The notes: a model not told the origin generated them from the sequence alone. A DNA stretch of 64,000 nucleotides from Ryuthela nishihirai (GCA_038380435.1 JAWZYU010000006.1:36210501-36274500), one strand, 5' to 3'; positions 1 to 11,838 are shown, counted from the stretch's first letter. Made by a program: numbers and translations.

Positions 1-54
1 AGGACTGGTCTTATCCAGGACGGTTTTATTTTTCATATCACTGCTATCTGCTAA

Positions 55-264
55 ATAATAAAAAAATAAATACCTCCTCAAGCTGCTGCTTGCCACAGAG
101 GTCTGACAGGAGCCTGCCAGTTTATTCGCCACAGTACATGGTCTGAGAGGATGGCGGGACCTCAGCAGAAAAACATTACTACATCCATGCCTTACCCGGG
201 GTTCGAACCCAGATCCCTTAGATCAGTAGCCCAGTGTGCTAACCACTCGGCCACGGGACGCCTT
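55..264 (-). mobile_element. SINE-A copy 1 (tRNA Ser/Leu-like SINE)
   Basis: A SINE whose head, read on the minus strand, resembles a class II tRNA. It has an A box in the block GGCCGAGTGGTTAGC and a B box matching GGTTCGAAC. A shared body follows (CTGCTGAGGTCC, then CTGACAGGCTCCTGTCAGACC) and a TTGAGGAGGTATTTATT tail. It is flanked by an 11-bp target duplication, ctatctgctaa, at 44-54 and 265-275, which fixes the ends. The same family recurs nine or more times in this window. Confidence 0.9.
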
Positions 265-275
265 CTATCTGCTAA

Positions 276-1300
276 GGGTGAGGCTATTCATTGATAACGA
301 TGAAGTCCTTCTTCCTTTTCAAGTAACACTTAGGTACACACTTAACTATTCCTTTACTGATTCTGCCAAAGGTAAAGCCAGAAATGACTTCACACGTCTT
401 CTTAGTACAGAATTAGCTTCATCTTTGGGACTTACACATTCCTATTCCGAAGAGTAGAGAAAATGAATCACTTGAATTTCCGTTAGCATCAAGACCTCCG
501 GCTGTGAGCTCTCAGGATCATTTTTTTTCTTAGATCCACACGAACCTATCGATTGGCAAAGTAAACCCGACACTCCCCCGAGCAACTTCCTGTGTCACGC
601 CCCAAAACAACATTATCTTAAAATGATTGATGCTTACCAAAACATACGATTGCAAAGCAAAAAAAATATATTGAAAGATAAATAAATAGCTTTTTCCTAA
701 TTTGTTAGTCATTAGAAATGTAGGGTTTTCATTTTGAAGTGAAAACATTTTCCTGAGGAGCTTTAAGAGTATGTTTTTTTCCCTTAGTGTCTCTTCAATA
801 CACTTGGGGGTTCACCGCCATAGCTTAAATAATTAATACATTTAAAACTCTATCAGGATTTCGCTACCTACAGTTCATTTTATGAATATTTCACAACATC
901 TATGAGGAAAAGTGGATCAAGATCAATACCGAAATGAAAAATCGAACACCCAAAATTTTTAATTCTCTACCGATAGATCTGTTATGCTTGAGCGCTTGTT
1001 CAGAAATTAAACCAAAAGTTTTGAAATAGTTATTAGATATAAATGTTTAAAAAGTCATATCCTGTATCGTACATTGTTTTTAGTAACTAAAATAATAGTA
1101 TGAAAGGATGACTTGTGCAAAGTTGATAATTTTTTAATAACAGAGCTTACAGTGTAGTGTTTATAATTGGGTTTATAGCATGCCTTGATTATACAGGTTT
1201 ATATGCGTTTAATTTTTCCTCTGTATGTTTTACCTCAATTTTTTTCTTCTGTTATTCATTATGTGTATATTTTTCCGTATACATGTCTTACTTTTAATTA
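276..1300. other. Unassigned AT-rich sequence
   Basis: I see no gene, RNA or recognisable repeat here. Short open frames have no family resemblance and are interrupted. Confidence 0.5.
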
Positions 1301-2518
1301 CGGAGGACGTTCAAAAAGTTCTTGACACGTGTTTGTAGATATGCACTCGTTTTTCCGAAGTTAACGAGCTACGACTTATTTGAAAACTTTTCATTACTTG
1401 TTAAAAACAAAGGCTGTATCATCACTTCTCTCTACGCTGCCGGTGCATAAATTTCGGTCTGAGAAATCAGTGCGTTGTTGCTATGGAGTCTACTAAAGAT
1501 CGGGAAAGATTTGACATTTTCACAAGGATGCAGATTGCCGACGACGAGAAAAAAATACTGCTGATTTATCAAAAGTATATGGGGATCATACCTGTTCATA
1601 TGGCACTGTCATGAGATGGATGCGCAAATTCAGAGAAGGACGGCAGAACTTCGAAGACCTGCCTCGTATAGGAAGACTGAAGGAGGCCGTGAACGAGAGA
1701 ACCATCGCCGCTGTTCGTGAACTCATTAAGAGAAACCCATACATCACCGTGCAGATAATAAGTTTAGATGTAAGTATATTGATTGATAGTGTAGAAACAA
1801 TTATTCATCAATATCTAAAGTTTCGAAAAATCTGAGCCAAATGGATACCTCACAAACTGACAGAATAGCAAAAGAAGGGATAGAGTCGGGTATTCCCAGT
1901 AAGATCGACAACTATGTTTGGGTCGTTGAAGATGAACAGCATCCCCAAATCCTCAGACAAGACTTTCACTGAAGGAAGAGGATGTTCACAATTTTTTTCA
2001 GTTCCCAAGGAGTAGTAGCGGTGGACACTTACCTGAAAAAATGACTATAAATATCCAATACTAGACCATCATTGTTTTTCCCAAAATGGCTAAAGAAATG
2101 AAGGAGCAGCGTCCAACAACAGGCCTGTTAAGGGTTCTACTTGTTAATGACAAATGCCAGTGCTCACAAAACCTGGCAAGTTACAGCTTATCTGTAGCAG
2201 GAAAAATCAACAGCTAGCCATCGCACATGTTCACCAGATCTTGTATCATGCGAGTTTTGGCTGTTTCCAAAAATTAAAGAGGAACTTCCTGGGAAGTCTT
2301 TTTCAAGAGTGCAAGACCTTGCAAATTGCGTTCATTCAGAGTTGCGGAGTATTCCCCAACAGGAGTACCACCAAGCGTTTCAGAATTGGCGTAGACGTCT
2401 GCAACTTTGCATAGATGCTGATGAGGACTACTTTGAAGGACAGCAAAAGTTTTGTTGAGGTAAGTACAATGGTTATTGTTCTGCAGATGCATATGAAGAA
2501 CATTTTGAACGCCCTACG
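1301..2518 (+). mobile_element. Decayed mariner transposon, copy 1
   Basis: Terminal inverted repeats begin CGGAGGACGTTCAAAA on the left and, reverse-complemented, CGTAGGGCGTTCAAAA on the right. Both ends are bordered by TA, as expected for Tc1/mariner insertion. The 1.2-kb length fits the mariner family. Inside are broken transposase pieces: a start-like ATG at 1482, a helix-turn-helix region around 1611-1770 (WMRKFREGRQNFEDLP), and a short YVWVVEDEQHPQILRQDF block near 1912. The segment with the first catalytic Asp that is visible in the copy at 43669 is missing, so the element is inactive. Confidence 0.85.
1482..2460 (+). pseudogene. Mariner transposase remnant
   Basis: Pieces of a mariner-type transposase in more than one frame. 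The DNA-binding N-terminal part (FREGRQNFEDLPRIGRLKE, then NERTIAAVRELIKRN) is followed by a stop near 1833. The downstream catalytic region survives only as fragments near 1855-2460. Comparison with the copy at 43669-45950 shows that about 100 bp around the TGDETWFHYYT block are missing. No functional product is expected. Confidence 0.8.
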
Positions 2519-2559
2519 TAATACATTACGTAAATAGCATAAATAAATAATAATAAAAT

Positions 2560-2745
2560 AATAAATACCCCCTCAAGCAGCTGCTTGCTACAGAGGTCTG
2601 ACAGGAGCCTGTCAGTTTATACGCCATAGTAGAAGGTCTGAGAGGATGGCAGGACCTCAGCAGAAAATAACACGAACATCCATACTTTACCCAGCTCCCT
2701 CAGATCAGTAGACAAGCACGCTAACCACTCAGCAACGGACGGGCC
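2560..2745 (-). mobile_element. SINE-A copy 2
   Basis: Same body as copy 1 (reverse tail AATACCCCCTCAAGCAGCTGC). The tRNA-like head is shortened and mutated: about ten bases around the B box are missing, and the A-box region reads gctaaccactcagcaacgg on the plus strand. Confidence 0.85.
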
Positions 2746-2957
2746 TTATACAATTACTCATTATGTAATTAATTACCTTTAGCTAAAGAGATTGTTAACC
2801 TGATTTAAATAATGTTTTCTTACAATGATTTGTTTCTTTTAACATTTCGCTTCTTGATGTTTAATTGCTAGAATTAACTGCTGATATATAACGTAAATAA
2901 AATGAACATATGCCTTATAAAATTACTCATTACATAACACCTAAGGTGGGTGGTAAT

Positions 2958-3855
2958 TGTCATGGGCAGTGGTAAGGGAACGACGCAGACTTTTATTTCG
3001 TCACGTGAAATTAGATATCCTGCTTGAACTGCGCCAAATGTGATGGGCAGTGATGGCGAAAGATTAACCACTCTATATTAGAGGACGATCAACTAGTCCC
3101 TTAATTACATTCACCTTTTAATTTAGATTAACATTTAATTTAGATGAAATAACAGGTTCGTGGGTGGTTACACCCGTACCGACGTATGCCTCAGACTTGC
3201 TGCGCCAAGTGATATGTAGAGATATGTCCAACAATTCACGCACGAGAGTTGTATCGGGATGATACAGTTTATTCACATTTATACACAATCACGTGCTGGG
3301 GATGCGCTCGACTCCGTAGGCCATTGCTGTTGCAAACAATTATGCAATGAGGTGGAGAACCACACTTCGCAGATTCTCGCTTTACCGACCTCAAACTCGG
3401 CGAAAGGATATTTAACCTTTGCCTACAATGTGGTTCACACAGAACCCAATTCAGTTCTCATAGAACTGTACTCGGTTCACCGAGAACTGAACCTTGATTC
3501 TCACATAGAATCGAACCCTCTCTTTAAGGGTTTTGTTTGAGTAAGAGCGGCGTCCCTTGCAGCGTGTTCAAACGTCCTTCCTGTTTGACAGTGACGCTCA
3601 AGATTGTTGTTTACTCTCACTGGTGTAATCTCCAGCGCCCGTACTCCCGCCCGAGGCTAGTTGTAAATGGTCTTAAAAAGGGATTTTGGACTCCTCAGTC
3701 GTGCAGGCAGGAAGCTCAGACCCGAAAACAACAGCTATGAGTCACATCCCCACAATAGCACTTCCAAAACACATTTAATACATAAAATATTTACAACAAA
3801 ATTACAATAAAAATGCAACAACAAATAAAAATAAATAAATTAGAGGGTCATGACA
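2958..3855 (-). mobile_element. Solo LTR of a Gypsy-like retrotransposon (copy 1)
   Basis: An 898-bp LTR read on the minus strand. It starts TGTCATGACC and ends GCCCATGACA, so the ends form the short inverted repeat TGTCATG/CATGACA. Five-base target duplications gtaat lie at 2953-2957 and 3856-3860. It matches the LTR at 40371-41221 over most of its length. No internal gag-pol remains on either side, so this is a solo LTR left by LTR-LTR recombination. Short open frames inside (for example 3259-3540) are LTR sequence, not genes. Confidence 0.88.
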
Positions 3856-3860
3856 GTAAT

Positions 3861-4247
3861 ACTGCTTTAGACACTTTTTCCTTAACATAATTCTATTCAT
3901 TAAATCTTTTATATACACCAGCGTTTGATTTCTAGAATTAGCTGTTAATATGTTGCATAAAATGATCACTAAATACATCACATATTACTAAATCACTTTA
4001 CCTAAAGTAATTGGTAACCCTCACCCCCTTAAGAATGTTTTTGTTCAATACAATATCTTTCAGGTAATTTGCATTTTCTAGAGTTTAATTTCCAGAATGA
4101 GCTGTTAATATATTACTTAAATACAATGTTTAAACCTCATAACCTCATAAAATCATACAGTACATAATTAAATTTCCTAAGTGGGTTAGTAACACTGAAT
4201 TAAATGCTTTTTCTATAATATAATTCTCTTCATTTAATTGTTCTTTT
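3861..4247. other. Unassigned AT-rich sequence with diverged internal repetition
   Basis: A loose motif (TTTCTAGAATTAGCTGTTAATAT, then an ATTACCT..CCTAA..GGTTGGTAA block) recurs here and at about 2830-2950, 4080-4200, 6725-6790 and 7080-7370. It looks like an old dispersed repeat with a period near 150 bp. No coding potential is recognised. Confidence 0.45.
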
Positions 4248-6155
4248 TTAATAATAATAATAATCTTTATTTTTCTTTTTCACATCACATTTACATCATA
4301 TTTGGAGCAATGAAATAATGCATACATAACTATGATACTACGAATCCAGGGACTTACTTATCTGCGGAAAATTTTGCATTATATGTATCGGTTCCATTGT
4401 ACATAATGAAATAATTTACAATCACAAATAATACGTGATATCACACAATGTAGACGATTATCAAATAAAACTAAGTAGAGAAACACAAAAACAAAAATAC
4501 ATTTGTAAAATATGAAATTCGAAATATTAATTTTTCCATGATTTCAAAAAACGAATTTTTTGTTTTATTTTTGAGAGTGGCATATTTTTCAAACTGTAAT
4601 AGATGTCGTGGCATTGAATTAAAGATGAATGGTACTTTGTACGCTTGGATAATTTTACCATAATTGTTAATGATTTTGGGCAATAAGTAGTATCCCTTAG
4701 TGCTCAACCTTGTTGCTGGATGTAGAGGCTTTTTTCAGCTTTGCAGTCTTTACTAAAGTAATATTTTAGAATTATGATATACTTGTATAAATCGTCGACA
4801 AGTAGAATGGCTAACTTAAAAATCTTTCCTTCTTGAGGCTGAAGTTTCTAATAGGGTGAGAAATCAATATTGTTTTTAAAATATTACTTTGTATTATAAA
4901 AATGCGGTCAATGTGAGAGGAGTAAGTTGAACCATAGACTGATAAGCCCGTATCGAATAATAGATTCACAGTAAGACTTGTACACTAAGACACATACATC
5001 AGTAGGAACTGTACTCTGTAATTTATAGATTTATAGGCACATCTAAGACTATCACAAAGATTATTAATATGGATCATTCCATCTGAAATTCTTATCAAAA
5101 ATTAAACCTAAATAATTAAATCATATTACTTGTTCTAAATCTGGACAGCAACAGTCATTGCTTTTCATCAATTGAAAATGAGTTTCGTTTATACATGTAT
5201 TGGAGTGAGCTTTGATAGATTCTACCGTTGTAATTTCTATACCAGGTGAGTGGATATTCATAACCTTGGTCTTATTATTGTTCAAATATATATGATTTTT
5301 ATTTAATTATTTTATTATTTTGTTAAGATCAAGTTAGGAATTGCAAATAACTGTTTCCAAATTATAATCATAATTGACTAATACAATATCATCGGTGTAT
5401 AGAAAGATTGAGACAGAAAATTTAATATCTAATAAGTCGTTAATATATATTAAGAACAGCAATGGACCCAAAATTGACCCCTTGAGGTACACCATACTGT
5501 GAAGTCTTAGGAGAGCTCTTGTAGTCTTTTATTTCGGTGGTAATGTATCAACCATTTAAATAAGCTTTGAACCACTTGAGAAGTTTACCTCAAATGTCAA
5601 TTCTTTCCAACTTCCTGAGCAAAATATCAGAATCCAAGGTATCGAAGGCTTTACTTAAATCTAAAAAGATACAACATACGAGTTTACCTGTATTTAAAGT
5701 GCAATTGACAGTATAAGCAAAATTCTCTAAAAATAAGCTGATACTCTTATTTTTTTTTTCGAAACCGTATTGAGCTGAGTGTAATTTTTATCTCTCCATA
5801 ATTTTCTCAATTTTTGGTAGTATAGCAATAGGCTTATAATTTTTAATATCTCATTTATTTTCAGATTTATTGATTAGCTTTATTAGAGAAGTTTTAAGCA
5901 TGGTTGGTATATAAGGTTGATCAAATATCAGGCTTTATTAACTTAGCTACAGCATTTGAAATATTTATTACATTTGACACAGTATTTGAATATATTTATT
6001 GGTTTAGCTACAGCATTTGAATTTTGTTCTTTACAGATTTTTATATGTTTCATACGTATATGATCAATACCAGGTGATTTCTGAGGGCTGATATCTTTGA
6101 TTATTTTGAATACATCAGTTTCGTCTATATCTTGAAAATACATCGAGTTCTGTGT
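4248..6155 (-). pseudogene. Degenerate LINE (LINE-C), reverse transcriptase remnant
   Basis: Minus-strand translation gives non-LTR reverse transcriptase motifs separated by stops and frameshifts. They are SPQKSPGIDHIRMKHI near 6090-6040, FLDLSKAFDTLDSDILLRKL near 5680-5610 (motif A), QYGVPQG near 5510 (motif B) and an altered YADD-like box near 5400-5380. The plus-strand TAATAATAATAATAATC at 4249-4264 is a microsatellite tail marking the 3' end. Clade is not assigned; motif style fits the Jockey/CR1 group. Confidence 0.75.
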
Positions 6156-6404
6156 TGTTTGGGTTGGGTTGTTTTACCTCTGAGCGGCACTTTTTTGCAC
6201 ACCATGGGCTAAATGGCCAGGTCACAAGGACCCCGAAGGCTCAGAGAAGGTTGGGGGAAGAGTAGCCACTGGAACAGCTGTTGGGAGACAGATGGTAGCC
6301 TCCCGTCAAGGCCATCCTGTGTGTTCTTTAACGTGCAAAGGGTATGGCTCTCCCGCACACAAGGTCACGGCTTAACATCCCATCCGACGGACGCGGCCTT
6401 TCCA
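6156..6404 (-). mobile_element. SINE-B copy 1, truncated, inserted in LINE-C
   Basis: Matches the central and 3' part of SINE-B (read on minus: gggacgttaagccgtgg-like core, cacgttaaagaacacgctgg-like block, aaagtgccgctcagaggtaaaacaaccca tail). The tRNA head is missing. A 12-bp target duplication, cgagttctgtgt, at 6144-6155 and 6405-6416 shows a clean insertion into LINE-C. Confidence 0.9.
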
Positions 6405-6725
6405 CGAGTTCTGTGTACTGGATGTTGAAACCAAATCTGAAAAGTCACATTGGCTAGGATTTGTTCCCTTAGGTCAGACACAGATGTAATGAAATAGTTG
6501 CTGAAATTCTCTACGATTAGACTAATTGTCAAATCTTTTGATATGCTCTTTAAGAATGCATCATCGGTATTTCTTTTGATGCTTACACCAGTAATTTCAT
6601 TAATGTAATATCATGTTTTTTTAACATTGCCTGCGGCATTTTCAAAAAGCTGAAAATAATATTCCCTTTTGCATTCGTAATCAGATTATTGACCTTGTTT
6701 CTTGTTGTTGTATAATCATCATTTC
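6405..6725 (-). pseudogene. LINE-C continuation upstream of the RT
   Basis: This continues LINE-C on the other side of the SINE-B insertion, toward the region between endonuclease and reverse transcriptase. It is heavily mutated; fragments such as the block near 6600-6640 suggest linker sequence. Assignment rests mainly on continuity across the target duplication. Confidence 0.5.
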
Positions 6726-6794
6726 CTAATGTTTAATTCCCAGATAATATAGCTGTTGATATATCACCTAAATACAATTAATAAATGTTTAATA

Positions 6795-7008
6795 AATAAA
6801 TAATAAAAAAATAAATACCCCCTCAAGCAGCTGCTTGCCACAGAGGTCTGACAGGAGCCTGTCAGTTTATATGCCATAGTAGAAGATCTGTAAGGTTGGC
6901 AGGACCTCAGCAGAAAAACGACACATACATCCATGCCTTACCCGGAACTCGAACCCAGGTCCCTTAGATCAGTAGCCAAGCGCGCTAACCACTCGGCCAT
7001 GGGACGGT
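6795..7008 (-). mobile_element. SINE-A copy 3
   Basis: Complete SINE-A on the minus strand, with tail AATACCCCCTCAAGCAGCTGC at the left and the head CCGTCCCATGGCCGAGTGG (reverse-complemented) at the right. B box near 6945 (plus-strand ggaactcgaaccc). Confidence 0.9.
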
Positions 7009-8129
7009 ACTCGGCCATAATTACTTTACCTAAGGAGGTTGGAAACACCGCGTAAAACACTTTTTTGCTCTAACATGATCTCGTCATTTAATATTTCTTA
7101 TAATAACGTTTAATTTCTAGAATTAACTGTTAATATATCATTAAAATACATTAAATACCTTATAAAAATCATGCATTGCATAATTACCTTACCTAAGGAA
7201 TTTGGTAAGGCTTGGATTTTGGAATTGGTAAATTTTAACATATTTTCCTAATAAATTCTCCTTGTTTAATTTCCATTTCAAAATTTTTCATTTCCAGATT
7301 CAGCTTTTTATATATTAAGTAAATACAATTACCTTGTAATATTACTGATTACCTCATTATCTTACAGATGTCCTGGATTTCGTTATTTAAATCACATATC
7401 CGGAGAACAAGAAAAAATGAAAACAGAATTCTTTCTTTCGCATCATTCCAACAGAAGGAAACTGCACCATTTTTCTCACATTGACAGTTGAGATTCCTCT
7501 CGAAGAAAGATAAATTTGTTGGTCATAATTCAAGCGAAACCGACAAATCCTGGATAATAAATCGAAATGATGTGTATCAGAAGAAAAATGATGCCGCATT
7601 TGGGGGAAACACATTGTATCATAAATAAGAACTGAATCAAATGCTTTTCTTAAGTTATCTATCTGTAAACAAATCTATCTCTCAAGTTATGACATGCAGC
7701 AAAGAATCCTGTTATATATTAAATTCTTCTAAATAATGTCGGAAGCGCTGTCATAAATTTTACCAGCTTTCTATGATCATGTGGTATGACCCTCAGGAAA
7801 GCACTATGGCGTCGAATTAATTTCGTCGCATACATGAATCGTAAATATGTCTGAAAAACTTCGAAGAATCTAGCAAACAGTGACGAAATTTAGTGTTAAT
7901 TTATTACGGAATTCTTTCTGTTATCGCAGAATGTTTTATGACTTTTATTCTTTTTTTTTATCGCTAAAGATGCGAATTATTTTTTTCAATTCGGGTGAGA
8001 AGGGTCAAAGATAATATTTCTGTATTTCTCTTTAGTACTTTGTGTAGAATATTAAAACGCATCGTAATACTGAGCTTCGTATATCAAGATGTGGCCTTAG
8101 ATTTGTTTATGGACTGCAAAACAGTCTGA
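7009..8129. other. Unassigned AT-rich sequence
   Basis: The left part (to about 7370) continues the dispersed repeat seen at 3861-4247. The rest shows no recognisable gene; a 75-codon minus-strand frame at 7387-7614 has no family resemblance. Confidence 0.45.
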
Positions 8130-8390
8130 TTTTTAACTTTTTGGGGACTAAATCTTACTAATAGAGATTTAGTATGATATTTTATTTGCGTAAATCTTAT
8201 TTTAGTCTGATATTTTATGAGACCAAATATTATTATTTTAAGATTTAGTCCGATTTTTAAGCTTTTGGGATTAAATATTACTATTGTAAATTTTTTAGTA
8301 ATATTTAGTTTGATTTTTAACTTTTAGGAGACTAAATCCTACTATTGTAGATTTAGTCTGATATTTTATGAGACTAAGGGGCTTAAGTGG
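8130..8390. repeat. Imperfect tandem repeat around GATTTAGTCTGATATTTTATGAGACTAAAT
   Basis: Four or so diverged units of about 55-80 bp share the words gatttagt(c/t)tgat, ttttatgagactaaat and actattgtagattta. The arrangement is palindromic in places. Probably a minisatellite or the inside of an unrecognised MITE. Confidence 0.7.
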
Positions 8391-9475
8391 AAAAGATTCA
8401 AGGGGGGTAAGCGCAAAATATTTGAGAGGTCGTAACTGTTTGGGAGTAGGTGATTGTGTGGTTAATAGGAGGGAGAGGTACTCATTCTGCAAAAATATTT
8501 GCAACTTACGAATGGGAAAAATGCAAACAGAAGGTTGAATATGTTGAATTACAGAAATGCGTAGATAGAAAGTTTTACATGCATTATATAAATTTGCACA
8601 TACTGAAAAATAAACAAAAACTTCATTATAAACCAAAATAAATATCTGTTCATTTTGCTCTATTTAGCAAAAATCGCATCGTATTTGGTGTTAACATCAG
8701 TGAAAACTCGAGGTGTGTACATAAATAGTAGAAGGTGAACTATTTTACTCAATGAAATAATCGGGAAACAAATCGAGTTTTGACTGTTTTAAGCCCCTCC
8801 CTCCCTCCATGAATGTTCAAGGCCCTAGGCTAGTGCCTTATGCGCCTGTTGGGTAATCCTCCACCGGACGGAAAAGGCAAGGGAACCATTCCAATACCTC
8901 CTAGAACGAACAAGCCCACCAATTGTTTTTCACGTTACACTAAGTAGGTTATCGCGGCATTTGATCGCTGCTGATTGTTTCGCACATCGCTTCATTAGAA
9001 TAAAATTGAAAGGGAAATTATTGCCGATGGTTTCAAATGAAGCAATTTTTAAAGCAGATGCATTTTATCAATCTTTGAATAAAAATAATTCGTCGACTAA
9101 AATATAAAAAAACGGAAAATTTATCTGCCGTTTTTTGCACTGAAGTAAAACAAACATAGTTAAATTTCAATCGCTATATCCTATGTGATAACAATTTAAA
9201 AAAAATAAAGAACTTTTGGAATATTCTGATGTGAGAGAGTAGTTATTCGAAATTCATTTTGTAATAACATTCTTTCACTGAAAACAAATAAATAAAATCT
9301 GAGGTAAAAATAATGTATCTGTCACGATTTAAAAAAAAAAAAAACAAAATTACAATAGTGTGAAAGTTGTCAAGTATTACAAGTTTAAGTAATTTTTTAA
9401 ATAAAAATTTACATAAAAAATTTTAGCGCGATTAGCAACTATACCTGGAAAAGAAATATACATAAAGATAGCAAA
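8391..9475. other. Unassigned sequence; possible MITE edge near 8815-8880
   Basis: No gene recognised. A block at 8815-8880 (ggccctaggctagtgcctta, then tgcgcctgttgggtaatcc) resembles the internal end of a hAT-type MITE, but I could not find a partner end. Confidence 0.35.
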
Positions 9476-9479
9476 ATTC

Positions 9480-10195
9480 GTTTAACCTATGTGCTAAATC
9501 CCATTGAAGAAATACATAAAGCTTTTAAAGGCATCTGCCAACCATTAGGCATTTAGAAAACCAGAACAACTCTCCTACAACCTCAGTCGGATAGAATGGT
9601 TGAGAGATTTAATAGGACAATTGCACAACATCTAGCATTATTTGTAGACGACCATCAACGTGACTGGGATCGCCATATACCACTCCTTTTGTTGGTATAC
9701 AGAACAGAAGTGCATGAGACAACTGGACAGACACCTTCCATGATGCTCTTTGGAAGAGAGTTACGTCTTCCCTGTGAACTTTCATATGGTCGGCCCGAAG
9801 CAATGCTTGTATCGACTCCACAATACGTACAAGAATTACAACAACAACTAGAAGAAATCCATCACTCCGTTAGACATAACATCAACTTAGTAAGTGAGAG
9901 AACCAAAACGAGATACGACAGTAAAATAAATGTAACTGTTTACAATCAAGGAGATCTTGTTTGGCTACACAATGCACATTGAAAGAAGAGGCTTTCTCCA
10001 AAACTTCCGAAACCTTGGGAAGGTCCGTATACAGTAGTTAACAGGATTAACGACGTGGTGTATCGCATTCGTCAACGTCCAACTACAAAGTGCAAGGTGG
10101 TTCATGCGGATCGTTTGGCCCAGTTTCATCGAAGAACTGAACAAGCTTCCAAATCCAGAATTGTTCGGGACGAACAAGACCTAAGGAGGGGGCAG
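9480..10195 (+). pseudogene. Gypsy-type integrase, C-terminal remnant
   Basis: The translation contains the end of the integrase core with RMVERFNRTI (catalytic-Glu neighbourhood) and RDWDRHIPLLLLVYRTEVHE, then a GPY/F-type module (PWEGPYTVV, then DVVYRIRQRP). It ends SRIVRDEQDL..RGQCYDR directly at the LTR. In-frame stops at about 9553 and 9980 show it is dead. Integrase inserts LTR-element cDNA into the genome. The last ~50 codons closely match the tails of the ORFs at 52809-55721 and 59650-56924, so this fragment belongs to the lineage from which those elements arose. Confidence 0.88.
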
Positions 10196-10695
10196 TGTTA
10201 CGACAGATGAATGTGCTGCAGTGACTTCATGAAAAACGTGACATGAACGTTCGCGTGAGAATTATACAACAAACGAATTTGAATGTATAACCGACCTAAA
10301 AAAGAGAATGATAGAATTACAATGTTAAAAGTTGTGCAGATCAGAAAGGAGGCATAAAATAGACTTAGACAATGCACGATGGTAAAAAAAGAGATTTTTT
10401 TGTGGGGAGTGCGCGGATGGTTTAGTTTTATTAGTGTGAAGTCAAGTGACATAAAGGGATTGTTTGCATTCAAGAGACGTAGCAATCAAAGTGAAGAGAT
10501 GGTAATTTAGTCGAACAGATAGAGCTGGTCTTGACTGTTCTGTAAAAAAAATGTACGATATCTTATGTACGATAATAGTTAAATTGTTTATAAGTTATTT
10601 CATCCATATTTTTGTAATAATTTGCATTGTATTGTAATTTGTATTGTAAAAATATATTTATTACGCTCAGTTGCCATCCATTTAAATTTATAACA
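10196..10695 (+). mobile_element. 3' LTR of the Gypsy-type element
   Basis: Begins TGTTACGACAGATGAATG immediately after a purine-rich tract (ctaaggagggggcag, 10181-10195) and ends with TTTATAACA, about 500 bp. The first 11 bases and the last ~130 bases (TTTCATCCATATTT, ACGCTCAGTTGCCATCC) match the LTRs at 52142 and 55629. The bases that follow are ATAT, the same tetranucleotide that flanks those elements. The 5' half of the element is absent. Confidence 0.85.
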
Positions 10696-11645
10696 ATATC
10701 ATTACATTCGATCTCCTCTCCCTCCCGGAGGCGGGGGTAGCTGTCAAGGATGTTCCCATCCAGATTTTCATGTTGCTTCTCCGCTGTACGTTGTGTTGGA
10801 CGAGAACCATGTCTTACCCATGTGTGACCCAGATGGTCTGAGGAACTCGGGCCGACGCATCTTAGTATACCGTGACGTGAAGTCTGCTGTACGCTTACAG
10901 CGGGTGCTAAACCTATGTGCTAAATCCCATTGAAGAAATACATAAAGTTTTAAAGGCATTGCCAACTATTAGGCATTTAGCAAACCCATCGGAAAAAAAA
11001 ATAATAAAATAATAATAGTTGGCATCTGCCAACTATTATTATTTTATAGCACAAGCATTCCCCAACCCATCGGAAAAGAAAGGAACTTCTCTCCCGACCG
11101 TCGAAAGAGTCGGAAGTGGATTGCTGTGATCTGGGAGCCAGTATCGTTGAAGGACTTTTGAATAAATTCGGGTCAACATTCTGGGAGCGTGTGACTGGGT
11201 GGGGCATGGAATAAGGTGAAGCAAAGGCGATTCTACGCTGATTCTCGCTCAACAGATGGCGCTGAACATCGCCCGATTCTAGGGGATGGTGGGGGAGAGA
11301 TTTTCCACAGGAGGGAGGGCATCAGTATTATTTGTGGTAAAGAGGGGGTCGCCCTCTCTATCACATCCGTATTGTTTGTGGTAAAGAAGTGTCCCCCCAC
11401 GAACTGATTTCTAAAAATAGCCTCAATAGGATAAGAACTCCCAAAGCGTGGCTAAGTACCCAAGTCAGTACTTCCTTGATTTTCCGATTTCTTTTGCTTT
11501 TCGCAGCTGAAACAGTTCTTACGATGATTTTTCTCTTGAATGTTTTTATTTCCATTGCGTAATTCTTTTGGCGTAATAACATAGGCGAAACTTCGTTACG
11601 TATCCATAGTAAATACGCAGATAACCTGTAGATATAGAATTCAGC
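10696..11645. other. Gypsy debris and unassigned sequence
   Basis: At 10905-10985 a ~75-bp segment (cctatgtgctaaatcccatt, then gaagaaatacataaag) repeats sequence at 9484-9557 that lies in the integrase frame, so a second integrase fragment or a duplicated flank is present. An inverted repeat at about 11003-11045 (aataatagttggca / tgccaactattatt) forms a hairpin. From 11046 on nothing is recognised. Confidence 0.55.
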
Positions 11646-11713
11646 AATTATTCATATGAAAAAAATTATTACCCGCCCAGTCAGTAGTAATTTTTTTCAA
11701 ATGAATAATTCTT
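11646..11713. repeat. Hairpin-forming inverted repeat
   Basis: aattattcatatgaaaaaa pairs with ttttttcaaatgaataatt across a ~25-base centre. Possibly the remains of a small palindromic MITE. Confidence 0.7.
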
Positions 11714-11805
11714 TACGTATATTTGTAGTTTAATTTTATTTATTAGTTAGTTTAATTATATTACAGTTTCAGTTATAAGTCATTCTTCCAAAAAAACAAA
11801 AGAAA

Positions 11806-11838
11806 TTAGACCATATCGAAATATTCAATATGGTCTAA
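11806..11838. repeat. Short palindrome
   Basis: tagaccatatcgaa / ttcaatatggtcta forms a near-perfect hairpin. No associated gene. Confidence 0.65.
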
